A stretch of 64,000 nt of DNA from Eubacteriales bacterium (GCA_029974035.1 JARKQG010000122.1:1-64000); one strand, 5' to 3'. Shown: positions 15,699-25,326, numbered from the stretch's first letter. Numbers and translations are program-made. Notes: generated from the sequence alone by a model not told the origin.

Positions 15699-15774
15699 GC
15701 CCCGCATGTTGTGGATGTCATAGGGTTGAGACACCATATGTTGTTGTTTCACCGGGCCTGAAAGCTGGTATATA
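15699..15774 (+). promoter_or_regulatory. Putative nrdAB promoter with tandem NrdR-like boxes
   Basis: ACACCATATGTTGTTG (15731-15746) resembles the NrdR box (ACACwATATATwGTGT). A weaker copy sharing ATGTTGTgG lies at about 15699-15714, exactly 32 bases upstream, the usual spacing of paired NrdR boxes. A -10 candidate TATATA lies at 15769-15774, with TTGTTT (15744-15749) upstream. The match is partial. Confidence 0.4.
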
Positions 15775-15812
15775 GCTGGAGTATCCCATTACCGGTGAAA
15801 GCAGGTCCAGGC

Positions 15813-18326
15813 ATGTTCATCACAAAACGCGACGGCGCCCGGGAGCACTACGATCCGAACAAGATTACCGCGGCCATGGAAAAAGCGTTCATCAGCGTGG
15901 GGCAGGCGCCCGAAGGGGCGCTTGCTCTTTTGCTTTCGGACGTGGAGGAGAGCCTCCGGGGAATCGCCCCGGTGACGGTGGAGGCCATCCAGGACGCGGT
16001 GGAGCGCGCGCTGATGGCGCGGGGCTACTACCCTGTGGCCAAGGGCTACATTCTCTACCGCGAGGAGCGGTCCAAAAACCGCGCCGCAGGGCGCGCGCTG
16101 GCCTCCGCCGTGGGCGCGGAGGGGCTGGACGGGGTGCTCGCCCGCGTCGCCAAGGACTTTCGCGGCGAGGAATACGCGCTGGGGCGGCTTTTTTCCAAGT
16201 ACCAGTCCTTTGAAAAGGGGGACATGGGCGCGGAGGCGCGGCTGGCGGCGCTGATCCGGGCCGCGGCGGAGCTGACCACCCAGGAGGCGCCCCGGTGGGA
16301 GTTCGTCGCGGGCCGCCTGCGCGCGTTCCAGTTCCACCGCGCGCTGCGGGAGGAGACGCGCCGCCGGAATATTTCCGGGCTCTACGAAAAGCTGCGCTAC
16401 CTGACGGACGAGGGCCTTTACGGCCCCTACATCCTGGAAAATTACAGCCGCCGGGAGATCGAGGCGTGCGAAGCGTTCCTCGATCCGTCCCGGGATGATC
16501 TTTTTACCTTTTCGGGGCTGGATCTGCTGCTGGGCCGCTACGTGATCCGCACCCGGGGACACGTGCCGCTGGAATCGCCCCAGGAGATGTTCCTGGGCAT
16601 CGCGCTGCACCTGGCGATGGAAGAAAAGAAGGACCGCCTAAGCTGGGTCAAGCGGTTTTACGATCTTCTGAGCCAGCTGCAGCTGACCATGGCCACCCCC
16701 ACCCTCTCCAACGCCCGCAAGCCCTTTCACCAGCTTTCTAGCTGCTTTATCGACGCGGTGCCCGACAGCCTCGAGGGCATCTACCATTCCATCGACAGCT
16801 TCGCCAAGGTGTCGAAGTTCAGCGGCGGCATGGGGCTGTACTTCGGCAAGGTGCGCGCCACCGGCAGCGCCATCCGGGGCTTTGAGGGCGCGGCGGGCGG
16901 CGTGATCCGCTGGATCAAGCTGGTGAACGACACCTGCGTGGCGGTGGACCAGCTGGGGGTGCGCCAGGGCGCGGTGGCGGTGTACCTGGACGCCTGGCAT
17001 CGGGACCTGCCGGAGTTTTTGCAGCTGCGCACCAACAACGGCGACGACCGCATGAAGGCCCACGACGTGTTCCCCGGCGTGTGCTACCCGGATCTGTTCT
17101 GGAAGATGGCCCGGGAGAACCTGGACCAGAGCTGGTATCTGATGTGCCCCCACGATATCCTGACGGTGAAGGGCTATTCCCTGGAGGACGCTTACGGCGA
17201 GGAATGGGAGGCGCGCTACCGCGACTGCGTGCGGGACGAGCGCATCAAGAAGCGGGAGATCCCCCTCAAGGAGCTGGTGCGGCTGATCCTGAAATCCGCG
17301 GTGGAGACAGGCACCCCCTTCGCCTTCAACCGGGACACCGTCAACCGCCTGAACCCCAACCCCCACGCGGGCATGATCTACTGCTCGAACCTGTGCACCG
17401 AGATCGCCCAGAGCATGCGGGGCGCGGAATTCGTCAGCCGGGAGATTCGCGAGGAGAACGGCGAAACGGTGGTGGTCACCACCACGCGGCCGGGGGACTT
17501 TGTGGTGTGCAACCTGGCCAGCCTGTCGCTGGGCACGCTGCCGGTGGAGGATGAGGATGCCCTGAGCGCGGTGATTTCCACCGCCGTCCGCGCCCTCGAC
17601 AACGTCATCGACCTCAATTTCTACCCGGTGGCCTACGCGCGCCTCACCAACCGGCGCTACCGCGCCATTGGCCTCGGGGTGCACGGCTACCACCACATGC
17701 TGGCCCGGCGCGGCATCCCCTGGGAGAGCGAAAAGCACCTGGCCTTTGCCGACGGGGTGTTTGAGCGGATCAACTGGCTGACCATCGCCGCCAGCCGCCG
17801 CCTGGCGGCGGAGAAGGGCGCTTACCCGCTCTTTGCCGGCAGCGACTGGCAGACGGGCGCCTACTTTGAAAAGCGGGGCTACGATTCCGAAGCGTGGCGC
17901 GCGCTGGCCCGGGATGTGGCGCGGGACGGCCTTCGCAACGCCTACCTGCTGGCCGTCGCGCCCACCAGTTCCACCAGCATCCTGGCGGGCACCACCGCCG
18001 GCATCGACCCGGTCATGAGCCGCTTCTACCTGGAGGAGAAAAAGGGCACGATCCTGCCCCGGGTCGCGCCGGAACTGTCCATGGAAACCTACTGGTACTA
18101 TAAGGGCGCCCACACCATCGACCAGAGCTGGTCGGTCCGGGCCGCGGGCGTCCGGCAGCGCCACATCGACCAGGCCCAGAGCCTGAACCTCTACGTCACC
18201 AGCGAGCACACCTTCCGGCAGGTGCTGGAGCTGTACATCGCCGCCTGGGCGGCGGGGGTCAAGACGGTCTACTACATCCGCGGCAAGGCTTTGGAAGTGG
18301 AAGCCTGCGACAGCTGCGCATCCTGA
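15813..18326 (+). CDS. nrdA: Ribonucleoside-diphosphate reductase, class I alpha subunit
   Basis: An 837-residue catalytic subunit that reduces ribonucleotides to deoxyribonucleotides. An N-terminal ATP-cone (about 1-90) opens FITKRDGAREHYD and implies dATP feedback control. Active-site elements are visible. SSCFIDAVPDS holds the first redox cysteine. SNLCTEIAQS holds the radical cysteine and glutamate. The tyrosine pair in VYYIRG receives the radical. The C-terminal CDSC pair accepts electrons from thioredoxin. I choose ATG 15813 because it gives the usual short lead into the ATP-cone, although a GTG exists at 15795. nrdB follows 12 bases later. Confidence 0.92.
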   Translation: MFITKRDGAREHYDPNKITAAMEKAFISVGQAPEGALALLLSDVEESLRGIAPVTVEAIQDAVERALMARGYYPVAKGYILYREERSKNRAAGRALASAVGAEGLDGVLARVAKDFRGEEYALGRLFSKYQSFEKGDMGAEARLAALIRAAAELTTQEAPRWEFVAGRLRAFQFHRALREETRRRNISGLYEKLRYLTDEGLYGPYILENYSRREIEACEAFLDPSRDDLFTFSGLDLLLGRYVIRTRGHVPLESPQEMFLGIALHLAMEEKKDRLSWVKRFYDLLSQLQLTMATPTLSNARKPFHQLSSCFIDAVPDSLEGIYHSIDSFAKVSKFSGGMGLYFGKVRATGSAIRGFEGAAGGVIRWIKLVNDTCVAVDQLGVRQGAVAVYLDAWHRDLPEFLQLRTNNGDDRMKAHDVFPGVCYPDLFWKMARENLDQSWYLMCPHDILTVKGYSLEDAYGEEWEARYRDCVRDERIKKREIPLKELVRLILKSAVETGTPFAFNRDTVNRLNPNPHAGMIYCSNLCTEIAQSMRGAEFVSREIREENGETVVVTTTRPGDFVVCNLASLSLGTLPVEDEDALSAVISTAVRALDNVIDLNFYPVAYARLTNRRYRAIGLGVHGYHHMLARRGIPWESEKHLAFADGVFERINWLTIAASRRLAAEKGAYPLFAGSDWQTGAYFEKRGYDSEAWRALARDVARDGLRNAYLLAVAPTSSTSILAGTTAGIDPVMSRFYLEEKKGTILPRVAPELSMETYWYYKGAHTIDQSWSVRAAGVRQRHIDQAQSLNLYVTSEHTFRQVLELYIAAWAAGVKTVYYIRGKALEVEACDSCAS

Positions 18327-18338
18327 GGAGGCAACGGC

Positions 18339-19382
18339 ATGGCGACGCTCACGAAAAAACCCCTGTTCAACCCCGAGGGCGACCCTTCGGTGGTGGCCCG
18401 CCGCATGATCGGCGGCAACACCACCAATCTCAACGACTTCAACAACCTCCGCTATCCCTGGGTCAGCGACTGGTACCGCCAGGCGATGAACAACTTCTGG
18501 ATCCCCGAGGAGATCAACCTGAACCCGGACGTCAAGGACTACCCCAAGCTGCCCCCGGCGGAGCGCCAGGCCTACGACAAGATTCTGAGCTTCCTGGTGT
18601 TCCTCGATTCCATTCAGACCGCCAACCTGCCCGCCGTGGGCGAATACGTGACCGCCAACGAGGTCAACCTGTGCCTCACCATCCAGAGCTTTCAGGAGTG
18701 CGTGCACAGCCAGAGCTACAGCTACATGCTGGACACCATCTGCAGCCCCGAGGAGCGGGACCAAATCCTCTACCAGTGGAAGACCGACGGGCACCTCCTC
18801 AAGCGCAACACCTTCATCGGGGATCTGTACAACGCCTTCCAGCGGGATCGGGATGAATTCACCTTCCTCAAAGTGCTGGTGGCCAACTACATCCTGGAGG
18901 GCATTTACTTCTACAGCGGGTTCATGTTCTTTTACAACCTGGGCCGCAACGGCAAAATGCCCGGCAGCGTGCAGGAGATCCGCTACATCAACCGGGATGA
19001 GAATACCCACCTGTGGCTGTTCCGCAACATCCTCAAGGAGCTGCAGCGGGAAAGGCCGGAGCTCTTCACCCCGGAGCGGGTGGAGATCCTCCGGGAGATG
19101 ATCGCCGAGGGCGTGCGCCAGGAGATCGCCTGGGGCGAGTATGTGATCGGCGACCGCATCCAGGGGCTGACGGGGGGCATGGTGAGCGACTACATCAAGT
19201 ACCTGGGCAACCTGCGCTGCCAGGGGCTGGGCTTTGAACCCCTCTTTGAAGGCTACGACCGGGAGCCGGAGAGCATGGCCTGGGTCAGCCAGTACGCCAA
19301 CGCCAACCTGGTCAAGACCGACTTTTTCGAGGCCCGCAGCAGCGCCTACGCCAAGAGCACCGCAATGGTGGACGACCTGTAG
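18339..19382 (+). CDS. nrdB: Ribonucleoside-diphosphate reductase, class I beta subunit
   Basis: A 347-residue ferritin-like radical subunit. Metal ligands are visible in order: Asp in FLDSIQTANL, Glu and His in QECVHSQSY, Glu in ILEGIYFYSG, and Glu and His in RDENTHLWLF. The tyrosine of HSQSY sits where the radical tyrosine is expected. An excellent ribosome site (GAGGAGG) precedes ATG 18339. It is cotranscribed with nrdA. The enzyme needs oxygen to form its cofactor, notable in an otherwise anaerobe-like gene set. Confidence 0.92.
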   Translation: MATLTKKPLFNPEGDPSVVARRMIGGNTTNLNDFNNLRYPWVSDWYRQAMNNFWIPEEINLNPDVKDYPKLPPAERQAYDKILSFLVFLDSIQTANLPAVGEYVTANEVNLCLTIQSFQECVHSQSYSYMLDTICSPEERDQILYQWKTDGHLLKRNTFIGDLYNAFQRDRDEFTFLKVLVANYILEGIYFYSGFMFFYNLGRNGKMPGSVQEIRYINRDENTHLWLFRNILKELQRERPELFTPERVEILREMIAEGVRQEIAWGEYVIGDRIQGLTGGMVSDYIKYLGNLRCQGLGFEPLFEGYDREPESMAWVSQYANANLVKTDFFEARSSAYAKSTAMVDDL

Positions 19383-19401
19383 GCCGCCGCGAAGCCCCGC
19401 C

Positions 19402-20283
19402 TCATCGGCTGATGTGCAGAAAGTTGCCCAGCGTCTTCGTCACGTCGGACACGCAGGCGAAGGTGTCGGGGAACCCGGAGAGGATCTCGGTCATGCGGGT
19501 GATCTGGTGCTTGTTGACCACGCAGATCAGAAGCGCCTTCTTCTGGTGGGAATAGCCGCCCTCGGCGCTGACGATGGTCACGCTGTGCTTCAGTTTTTCG
19601 ATCAGCACCCGCGCGATCTCCTCCGGGTGGGCGGTGACGATCTCCACCCTCAGCGCCGCCTCGCCGCCCTTCAAGATGCTGTCGCTGACCCTGGAGGTGA
19701 TGAAGCTGTACAGGATTGACAGGATGACCGCCTCAATGTTGAAATTGTACACGAAGTAGGAGATCAGCGCCACGGCGGTATTCAGCACAAAGATGATGCG
19801 CACCATGGAATACTCCGGCCGCTTCTTGTGCACGTAGGCGGCGACAAAGTCCGTGCCGCCGGTGGAGCCGCCCCGGCGGATGGCCGCGCCGTAGATCAGG
19901 CCGTTCACCGCGCCGGAGGCGACGGGGGCCAGCAGCGTGCTGCGGCCGTCGCCGGTGAAGTAGATGAACCGGGATACGTCCACCACCGTCTGAAGCGCGA
20001 GCATCGCGCCGGAGAACACCACCACGAACACCAGCGTCTTCAGCGTGAAGCGGCGGCCGACCGCGAAAAAGCAGAACACCGCCAGCGGCAGGTTGATGAT
20101 CAGCGACATGTAGCCGATGCTGAAGTGGAAAAGGTACTGCACCATCGTCGCCAGGCCGTTGATGCCCGCGGGCGCGAAGGCATTGTGCAGGATAAAAACC
20201 TGATAGTTCAGCGCCATCAGCGCCGCCAGGACCGCGAGGATCAGATAATCGGCCGCGAGGCGGCGCGTGCCGGGCTTTGGCAT
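19402..20283 (-). CDS. YitT-family membrane protein (DUF161/DUF2179)
   Basis: A 293-residue integral membrane protein of the YitT family, whose function is not established. Five or six transmembrane helices occupy about residues 15-205. The family segments APAGINGLATM and GGSTGGTDFVA are visible. A cytoplasmic DUF2179 domain fills the last 80 residues (RVEIVTAHPEEIARVLIE). I prefer ATG 20283 over 20289, since AAAGGAAG is well spaced only for the former. It is monocistronic, with its own promoter. Confidence 0.82.
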   Translation of the reverse strand: MPKPGTRRLAADYLILAVLAALMALNYQVFILHNAFAPAGINGLATMVQYLFHFSIGYMSLIINLPLAVFCFFAVGRRFTLKTLVFVVVFSGAMLALQTVVDVSRFIYFTGDGRSTLLAPVASGAVNGLIYGAAIRRGGSTGGTDFVAAYVHKKRPEYSMVRIIFVLNTAVALISYFVYNFNIEAVILSILYSFITSRVSDSILKGGEAALRVEIVTAHPEEIARVLIEKLKHSVTIVSAEGGYSHQKKALLICVVNKHQITRMTEILSGFPDTFACVSDVTKTLGNFLHISR

Positions 20284-20313
20284 GGACATCTTCCTTTCGC
20301 TGGGGCCAGGTGC

Positions 20314-20343
20314 ATTATAGCACCCGCCGGCCGCAGATGACAA
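20314..20343 (-). promoter_or_regulatory. Promoter of the YitT-family gene
   Basis: On the minus strand TTGTCA (20343-20338), 18 bases and TATAAT (20319-20314). Confidence 0.65.
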
Positions 20344-20421
20344 TAGCCGGCGCCGGAGGCCGTTGACAGATGCCGTATAATGAGATCGGAACGGTGTATA
20401 CAACGGCGGGAGGATGGCAGG

Positions 20422-20889
20422 ATGGATCATTCGGAAGCGGCCCGCGCCCTTTTCGGGCAGGGCTACAACTGCGCCCAGGCGGTGTTCGCCGCCTTCTGCG
20501 ACGAGACCGGCATGGATATGGAGACGGCGCTGCGCCTTTCCTCCTCCTTTGGCGGCGGCATGGGCCGGCTGCGGGAGGTGTGCGGCGCGGTGAGCGCCAT
20601 GTTCATGGTGGCGGGGCTGGCCTGCGGCTACGCCGACCCGGAGGACGGCGAGGCCAAGGCGGAGCACTACCGGCTGATCCAGTCGCTGGGGAAGGCCTTT
20701 GCGGAGAAAAACGGCTCGATCATCTGCCGGGAGCTTCTGGATCTTCCGGCTGGGGCGGACGACCCCGTCCCCGCGGCGCGCACGCCGGGCTATTACGCGG
20801 CGCGGCCCTGCGCGGACCTGGTGGCCTCCGCGGCGGAGATGACGGACGAACTGCTCCGGGCGCGGGACGCCCGGATTCCGCCCGCGTAG
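20422..20889 (+). CDS. C_GCAxxG_C_C family protein
   Basis: A 155-residue soluble protein of the small cysteine-motif family named C_GCAxxG_C_C, whose function is uncertain but probably redox- or metal-related. The pattern is visible: YNCAQAVF near the N-terminus, REVCGAVSAMFMVAGLACGY (CGAVSAM-type core), ICRELL and RPCADLV near the C-terminus. ATG 20422 follows GGAGGATGGCAGG. A -10 box TATAAT lies at 20376-20381. It is monocistronic and ends in a strong terminator. Confidence 0.78.
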   Translation: MDHSEAARALFGQGYNCAQAVFAAFCDETGMDMETALRLSSSFGGGMGRLREVCGAVSAMFMVAGLACGYADPEDGEAKAEHYRLIQSLGKAFAEKNGSIICRELLDLPAGADDPVPAARTPGYYAARPCADLVASAAEMTDELLRARDARIPPA

Positions 20890-20890
20890 G

Positions 20891-20938
20891 GCGAAAAGGC
20901 GCCGCCCGGATCGGGCGATCCGGGCGGCGCCTTTTCGC
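20891..20938. terminator. Bidirectional terminator
   Basis: A 23-base stem (20891-20913 with 20916-20938) has GAAAA and TTTTC near the base, serving the convergent genes ending at 20889 and 20950. Confidence 0.88.
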
Positions 20939-20949
20939 GGGGGGAGGCG

Positions 20950-21951
20950 TCACAGCCGCTGGACGGCGCCCTCCTCCAGGGATTTCAAAATGGCCAGGGT
21001 GATCCGCAGTACATCGCGGCTCTCCTGGGGCGTGACCGGGGCGCTCGCGCCGGTGCGGATGGCTTCGAGGAAGCCCTCGATCTCCCCGGCGAACATGTCC
21101 TTCTGCTCCGCCGAGAGGGGCTCGACCGCCTCGCTGCCGGCGGGGTAGAAGTTGAAGTCAAAGCCCCGCTCGCCGTCCTTGATGTTGTGGCCCGCGGTCA
21201 GCTGATAGCTGAGCGTGCCCTTGTCGCCGGAGCCGCGGAACTCGATGGAGAAGGGGAAGTTGCCGCTCATGGCGACGGAGGTTTCCACCACCGCCTTCTG
21301 GCCGGAGGCCCATGTGAGGCAGGTAGCCACGTGGTCCCAGCAGCCGGAGGGGCTCTTCCAGCCGGTGGCGTACACCGTTTCGGGCATGCCGAAGAGGGTG
21401 TAGAGAAAATCGATGTCGTGGATGTTCATATCGTACAGGCCGCCGCCGCTGACGGCGGGATCGTCGCGCCAGGCGGACCAGCCCGGCGCCTGGGCCAGGC
21501 GCTTTTCGTAGATCATGCGCACGGGGCCCAACTTGCCCGCGTCCACCATTTTCTTGATTTCCATGAACTCCGGCCACCAGCGCGCCACCTGGGCCACCAT
21601 GAAGCGCACGCCGCCTTTCTCCGCCGCGGCCAGCATGCGCTCCAGCGAGGGAAGGTCAAAGGTGACCGGCTTTTCGCACAGCACGTGGCAGCCGGCTTCC
21701 GCCGCCTCGATGGCAAAGGCCTCGTGGGTGTCGGTGGGCGTGCACACGTCCACCACGTCGATCTTCTCATGGGCCAACGCGTCCTTGAGCGTGGTGTAGG
21801 CGCGGCAGCCCTCGCCCGCGGCCGCGAGACCCTTTTCGTTCGAGGCAACGCTGCGGTTGATCACCGCCACCACCTTCGCGTCCTTGAGGCCTTTGATGGC
21901 CGCGATGTGCGCAAGGCCGATGTAGCCGGATCCGACGACGGCAATGTTCAT
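20950..21951 (-). CDS. Gfo/Idh/MocA-family oxidoreductase
   Basis: A 333-residue NAD(P)-dependent sugar dehydrogenase. The Rossmann motif is at the start (GSGYIGLAHIAAI, residues 7-19). CEKPVTFDL (about 92) carries the family EKP lysine. The putative active site GGGLYDMNIHDIDFLY (about 165-180) holds the Asp and His used for hydride transfer in inositol- and glucose-type dehydrogenases. ATG 21951 follows GGAGG. It is the last gene of the leftward ribose-type ABC operon, so it most likely oxidises the imported sugar or cyclitol before isomerisation. Confidence 0.85.
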   Translation of the reverse strand: MNIAVVGSGYIGLAHIAAIKGLKDAKVVAVINRSVASNEKGLAAAGEGCRAYTTLKDALAHEKIDVVDVCTPTDTHEAFAIEAAEAGCHVLCEKPVTFDLPSLERMLAAAEKGGVRFMVAQVARWWPEFMEIKKMVDAGKLGPVRMIYEKRLAQAPGWSAWRDDPAVSGGGLYDMNIHDIDFLYTLFGMPETVYATGWKSPSGCWDHVATCLTWASGQKAVVETSVAMSGNFPFSIEFRGSGDKGTLSYQLTAGHNIKDGERGFDFNFYPAGSEAVEPLSAEQKDMFAGEIEGFLEAIRTGASAPVTPQESRDVLRITLAILKSLEEGAVQRL

Positions 21952-21975
21952 CTTGCAACCTCCTTAGCTGACTCC

Positions 21976-22812
21976 TTATTGGATGGATAGAATCGTGTCG
22001 AGGGACAGCCGGGCGTTTGTGATCGACTGGTAGGGGAACGCCCGGTAGTTGGGCAGAAATTCCACGGTCACGTAGTCGTCATAGCCGACGGAGCCGAGGG
22101 CCCCCATCACGGCGCGGTAGTCCACGTCGCCGGCCAAGAGGTCCACAAAGGCGCCAAGACCCGCCTGGTCGGCCCGGTAGTCGCAGAAGTGTACTTTTTT
22201 GATGCGCGGACCGAGGATCTCGATCCACTGGTCCGGGTAGCCGATGTAGACGATGTTGCCCACGTCAAAGTAGGCGCCCACGGCGGGAGAGCCGATCTCG
22301 TCCAGGAAGCGGCGCATCTCGAGGGGCGACAGCAGGAACTTGTTCCACACGTTCTCCACCGCGATGGCCACGCCCGCGGCCCGGGCCAGGGGCGCCAGCG
22401 CCGAAAGGGCGCGCTGGGCGTTTTCGTAGGCGCGGTCATAGCGCACCACGCCCTGGGCAAAGGGCGCGCCCACCCAGCCGGGCACCACCAAAATGGTGTC
22501 CGCGCCCAGGGCGGCGGCGCAGTCAATCTGCTTTTTGACGATGTCCATGGCGGATCGGGTCTCCGCCGGGTCGTCCCCGGCCAGGTTGTGGCTCCACAGG
22601 TTCCAGGCGCCTACGGAGGGGATTTCGAGGCCCAGGTCCTCCGCGGTGCGGCGGATTTCGGCCAGATCCCGGTCGGTGGACGCCATGGAAAGGGAGCCCG
22701 CGTCGGTCAGCACCGGCTCGATGCCGTCGTAGCCGGCCTTTTTGGCCTGTGACGCGGCCTGGCGGATGTCCACGTCCTGCGCGAAGCTGAAGAAGCTGAC
22801 GCCCGTCTTCAT
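21976..22812 (-). CDS. Sugar phosphate isomerase/epimerase family TIM barrel
   Basis: A 278-residue xylose-isomerase-like (AP endonuclease 2 fold) protein. Metal-site candidates are VVPGW, AVENVWNKFL (Glu), YFDVGN (Asp) and VEFLPNY (Glu). The fold covers inosose dehydratases, ketose epimerases and hydroxypyruvate isomerases, so the reaction is not fixed. ATG 22812 follows GGGAGGG. It lies between the permease and the dehydrogenase, and a second member of the family opens the operon at 27246. Confidence 0.8.
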   Translation of the reverse strand: MKTGVSFFSFAQDVDIRQAASQAKKAGYDGIEPVLTDAGSLSMASTDRDLAEIRRTAEDLGLEIPSVGAWNLWSHNLAGDDPAETRSAMDIVKKQIDCAAALGADTILVVPGWVGAPFAQGVVRYDRAYENAQRALSALAPLARAAGVAIAVENVWNKFLLSPLEMRRFLDEIGSPAVGAYFDVGNIVYIGYPDQWIEILGPRIKKVHFCDYRADQAGLGAFVDLLAGDVDYRAVMGALGSVGYDDYVTVEFLPNYRAFPYQSITNARLSLDTILSIQ

Positions 22813-22829
22813 GGATGTACCCTCCCGTC

Positions 22830-23771
22830 TTACTTGCGCCGGGTCAGATTCTGAATGTTGCTGAGCACCACCGCCACCACGATGATAAGGCCCGTGATGA
22901 CGATCTTGATGTAGGCGTCCACGCCCAGAATGTCCAGCGCGTTGGAGATAATGCCGATCAAAAGGCAGCCGAGGAACGCGCCCAGCACCGTGCCGCGCCC
23001 GCCCTCGAAGGTGACGCCGCCGATGACCGCCGCCACCAGCGCGTTCAGCTCGTAGCCCGATCCGGCGTTGGCGGTGATGGCGTTGAGCCGCGCCGCGAAG
23101 ATCAGCCCCGCGATGGATACAATCGCGCCGGAGATGCCGTAGGTGACGACCTTGTAAAGGTCCACGTTGATGCCCGACAGGTAGGCGTTTTTCTCGTTGC
23201 CGCCGATGGCGACGATCCTGCGGCCGAACCGGGTGCGCTCCAGCAGGAAGTACACCATGAAGCAAACGATGATCATGAAGATGACCATCAGCGGCAGAAA
23301 GCCGCCCAGCTTGATGGTGCGCATGAAATCCAGCCGGTTCTGGAACTGGAGGAACGACCCGCCCGCGATCAGAAGCGATATGCCGTAGAACACCTGGCTG
23401 GTGCCCAGGGTGATGATCAGCGGCATGCAGCGGGATTTGGCGATGATGATGCCGTTAAACAGGCCGCAGGCCACGGCGATGCCTACGCCCGCCAGAAGCG
23501 CCGTAAGCATGTTGCCGCCCTTCATCAGAACCGTGGCCACCACCACGGCGGAGAGGGTCATCATGCTGCCGATGGACAGGTCAATGCCGCCGCTGATGAG
23601 CAGCATGGACATGGCCATGGTCAATACGCCCAGCACCGCGATCTGCTGAAAGATGGCGATGACGTTGTTCAGCGTGATGAATTTTGGGTTGATGATGCCC
23701 ACCACCGCCACCAGCAGGATGATGACGATGCCCAGCAGAAGCCGTTGGTCCAGTTTCCACGCCTTACTCAT
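22830..23771 (-). CDS. Ribose-type sugar ABC transporter permease
   Basis: A 313-residue RbsC-family permease with 8-10 transmembrane helices. The family motif MLLISGGIDLSIGSMM (about 58-73) and the cytoplasmic IAIGGNEKNAYLSGIN segment (about 190) are present. It overlaps the ATPase gene by 8 bases. It forms the channel for the sugar bound by the 25368-26348 protein. Confidence 0.9.
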   Translation of the reverse strand: MSKAWKLDQRLLLGIVIILLVAVVGIINPKFITLNNVIAIFQQIAVLGVLTMAMSMLLISGGIDLSIGSMMTLSAVVVATVLMKGGNMLTALLAGVGIAVACGLFNGIIIAKSRCMPLIITLGTSQVFYGISLLIAGGSFLQFQNRLDFMRTIKLGGFLPLMVIFMIIVCFMVYFLLERTRFGRRIVAIGGNEKNAYLSGINVDLYKVVTYGISGAIVSIAGLIFAARLNAITANAGSGYELNALVAAVIGGVTFEGGRGTVLGAFLGCLLIGIISNALDILGVDAYIKIVITGLIIVVAVVLSNIQNLTRRK

Positions 23772-25293
23772 TGCCCTTTACCCCCAGCGCCTCTTTGATG
23801 ATGGTTTGCTCGTTGATGTCCGCGCCCGAAAGCTCCCGCTTGATCGCCCCGTCCCGCACCACCAGCACCCGGTCGCTCATGGAGATGAGCTCCGGCAGGT
23901 CCGACGAGATCATCAGAATCGCGTTGCCCGCCTTGGCCAGCTCGGTCATCTGCTTGTAGAACTCGGCCTTGGCGTTGACGTCGATGCCCCGGGTGGGCTC
24001 GTCGAAGATGTAGAAGGACTGCCGGGCGTAGAGCCATTTGCCCAGCACCACCTTCTGCTGGTTGCCGCCGGAGAGGTTCACCGCCGCCTGCATCAGCGAG
24101 GGCGTCTTGATCCGGAGGCTTTCCACCACGGGCTTCACCTGGGGCGCCAGGGTCCGGAAGTTGTAGTAGGGGCGGGGCCGCATGGCCCCCAGGCCCACCA
24201 TCAGCGTATTTTCCAGCACGCTGGCGTTCAGGTTCAGCCCCAGGCGCTGCCGGTCCTCGGTGATGTGGGCAAAGCCCGCCCGGATGCCGTCCTTGGGGGA
24301 GCGCAGGCGCAGGGGCCGGCCCTCGGCCGCAACCCGGCCGGAATGGAAGCCGTCCGCCCCGGAGATCGCCCGGGCGATCTCGGTGCGCCCGGAGCCCACC
24401 ATGCCAAACATGCCCAGGATCTCGCCGCGGCGCACGTCGAAGCTGACCGGATGGGCGTCCTTTGTCAGTTTCAGATCCCGGACCTCGATCATCGCCTCGC
24501 CGATGGGGCATCTCTCCCGCTGGTAGAACATGTCCACCGGGCGTCCCACCATGTCGGAGGTAATGTCGTCCAGCGAGCAGTCGCGCGCGGCGTTGGCGTA
24601 GGTGCGGATCACCGAGCCGTCCCGGATGACGGTGATCCGGTCCGCGATGCGCACGACCTCCTTCAGGAAATGGGATATGTAGATGATGCTGATGCCCCGG
24701 CGGCTCATGGCGCCCACCAGGTCCAGCACCTTGCCCGCGTCCTCGACGTTAAACATCGAGGTGGGCTCGTCCATGATCAGGATGCGGGAGCGGTTCATCA
24801 GCGCCTTCAGGATCTTGACAAACTGCTGGTTGGAAACGGACATGTTTTCGATGGTTTCCAGCGGGTCGATGTCGATGTGGTACTGGTCCATCAGACTGCG
24901 CACCTCGCGCAGCATGCCCGAAAAGTCGGACACGAAGCCAAAGCGGGTGCGCTCCTTGCCGACGAAGATGTTCTCCACCGCGTTCATTGTGGGCACCAGG
25001 TCGTTTTCCTGGTAGACGATCTCGATCCCCAGTCGGCTGGAGAGCGCCGGCGTCAGGGCCTTGTACTCCCGTCCGTCGATCAGGATCGAGCCGGAAGTGG
25101 GCGCGTGGGCGCCGGAGAGGATCTTCATCAGCGTGGACTTGCCCGCGCCGTTTTCGCCGACCAGGCAATGCACCTCGCCCTCGAACACGTCAAAACTCAT
25201 GCTGTTCAGCGCGCGCACGCCGGGGAATTCCTTCACGATGCCCCGCATCTCAATGACCGGCCTGTCGCCGCGGGCAGGCGCCTCAATGCTCAT
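23764..25293 (-). CDS. Ribose-type sugar ABC transporter ATPase (two ABC domains)
   Basis: A 509-residue RbsA/MglA-type protein with tandem ABC cassettes. Domain 1 has GENGAGKST (about 50), a degenerate signature MSVSNQQ and ILIMDEPTS. Domain 2 has a degenerate P-loop GMVGSGRTE, the signature LSGGNQQKV and IFDEPTRGIDV. This asymmetry is normal for the family. ATG 25293 is preceded by GGGG at good spacing. It energises the permease at 22830. Confidence 0.9.
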   Translation of the reverse strand: MSIEAPARGDRPVIEMRGIVKEFPGVRALNSMSFDVFEGEVHCLVGENGAGKSTLMKILSGAHAPTSGSILIDGREYKALTPALSSRLGIEIVYQENDLVPTMNAVENIFVGKERTRFGFVSDFSGMLREVRSLMDQYHIDIDPLETIENMSVSNQQFVKILKALMNRSRILIMDEPTSMFNVEDAGKVLDLVGAMSRRGISIIYISHFLKEVVRIADRITVIRDGSVIRTYANAARDCSLDDITSDMVGRPVDMFYQRERCPIGEAMIEVRDLKLTKDAHPVSFDVRRGEILGMFGMVGSGRTEIARAISGADGFHSGRVAAEGRPLRLRSPKDGIRAGFAHITEDRQRLGLNLNASVLENTLMVGLGAMRPRPYYNFRTLAPQVKPVVESLRIKTPSLMQAAVNLSGGNQQKVVLGKWLYARQSFYIFDEPTRGIDVNAKAEFYKQMTELAKAGNAILMISSDLPELISMSDRVLVVRDGAIKRELSGADINEQTIIKEALGVKGNE

Positions 25294-25326
25294 CGCACAT
25301 ACCCCATTCATCTCGAGATAGAAACC

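Noticed and set aside
16638..19010. Long minus-strand frame across nrdA and nrdB
   Set aside because: It is an antisense artefact of codon bias. The ribonucleotide reductase genes are unmistakable on the plus strand.
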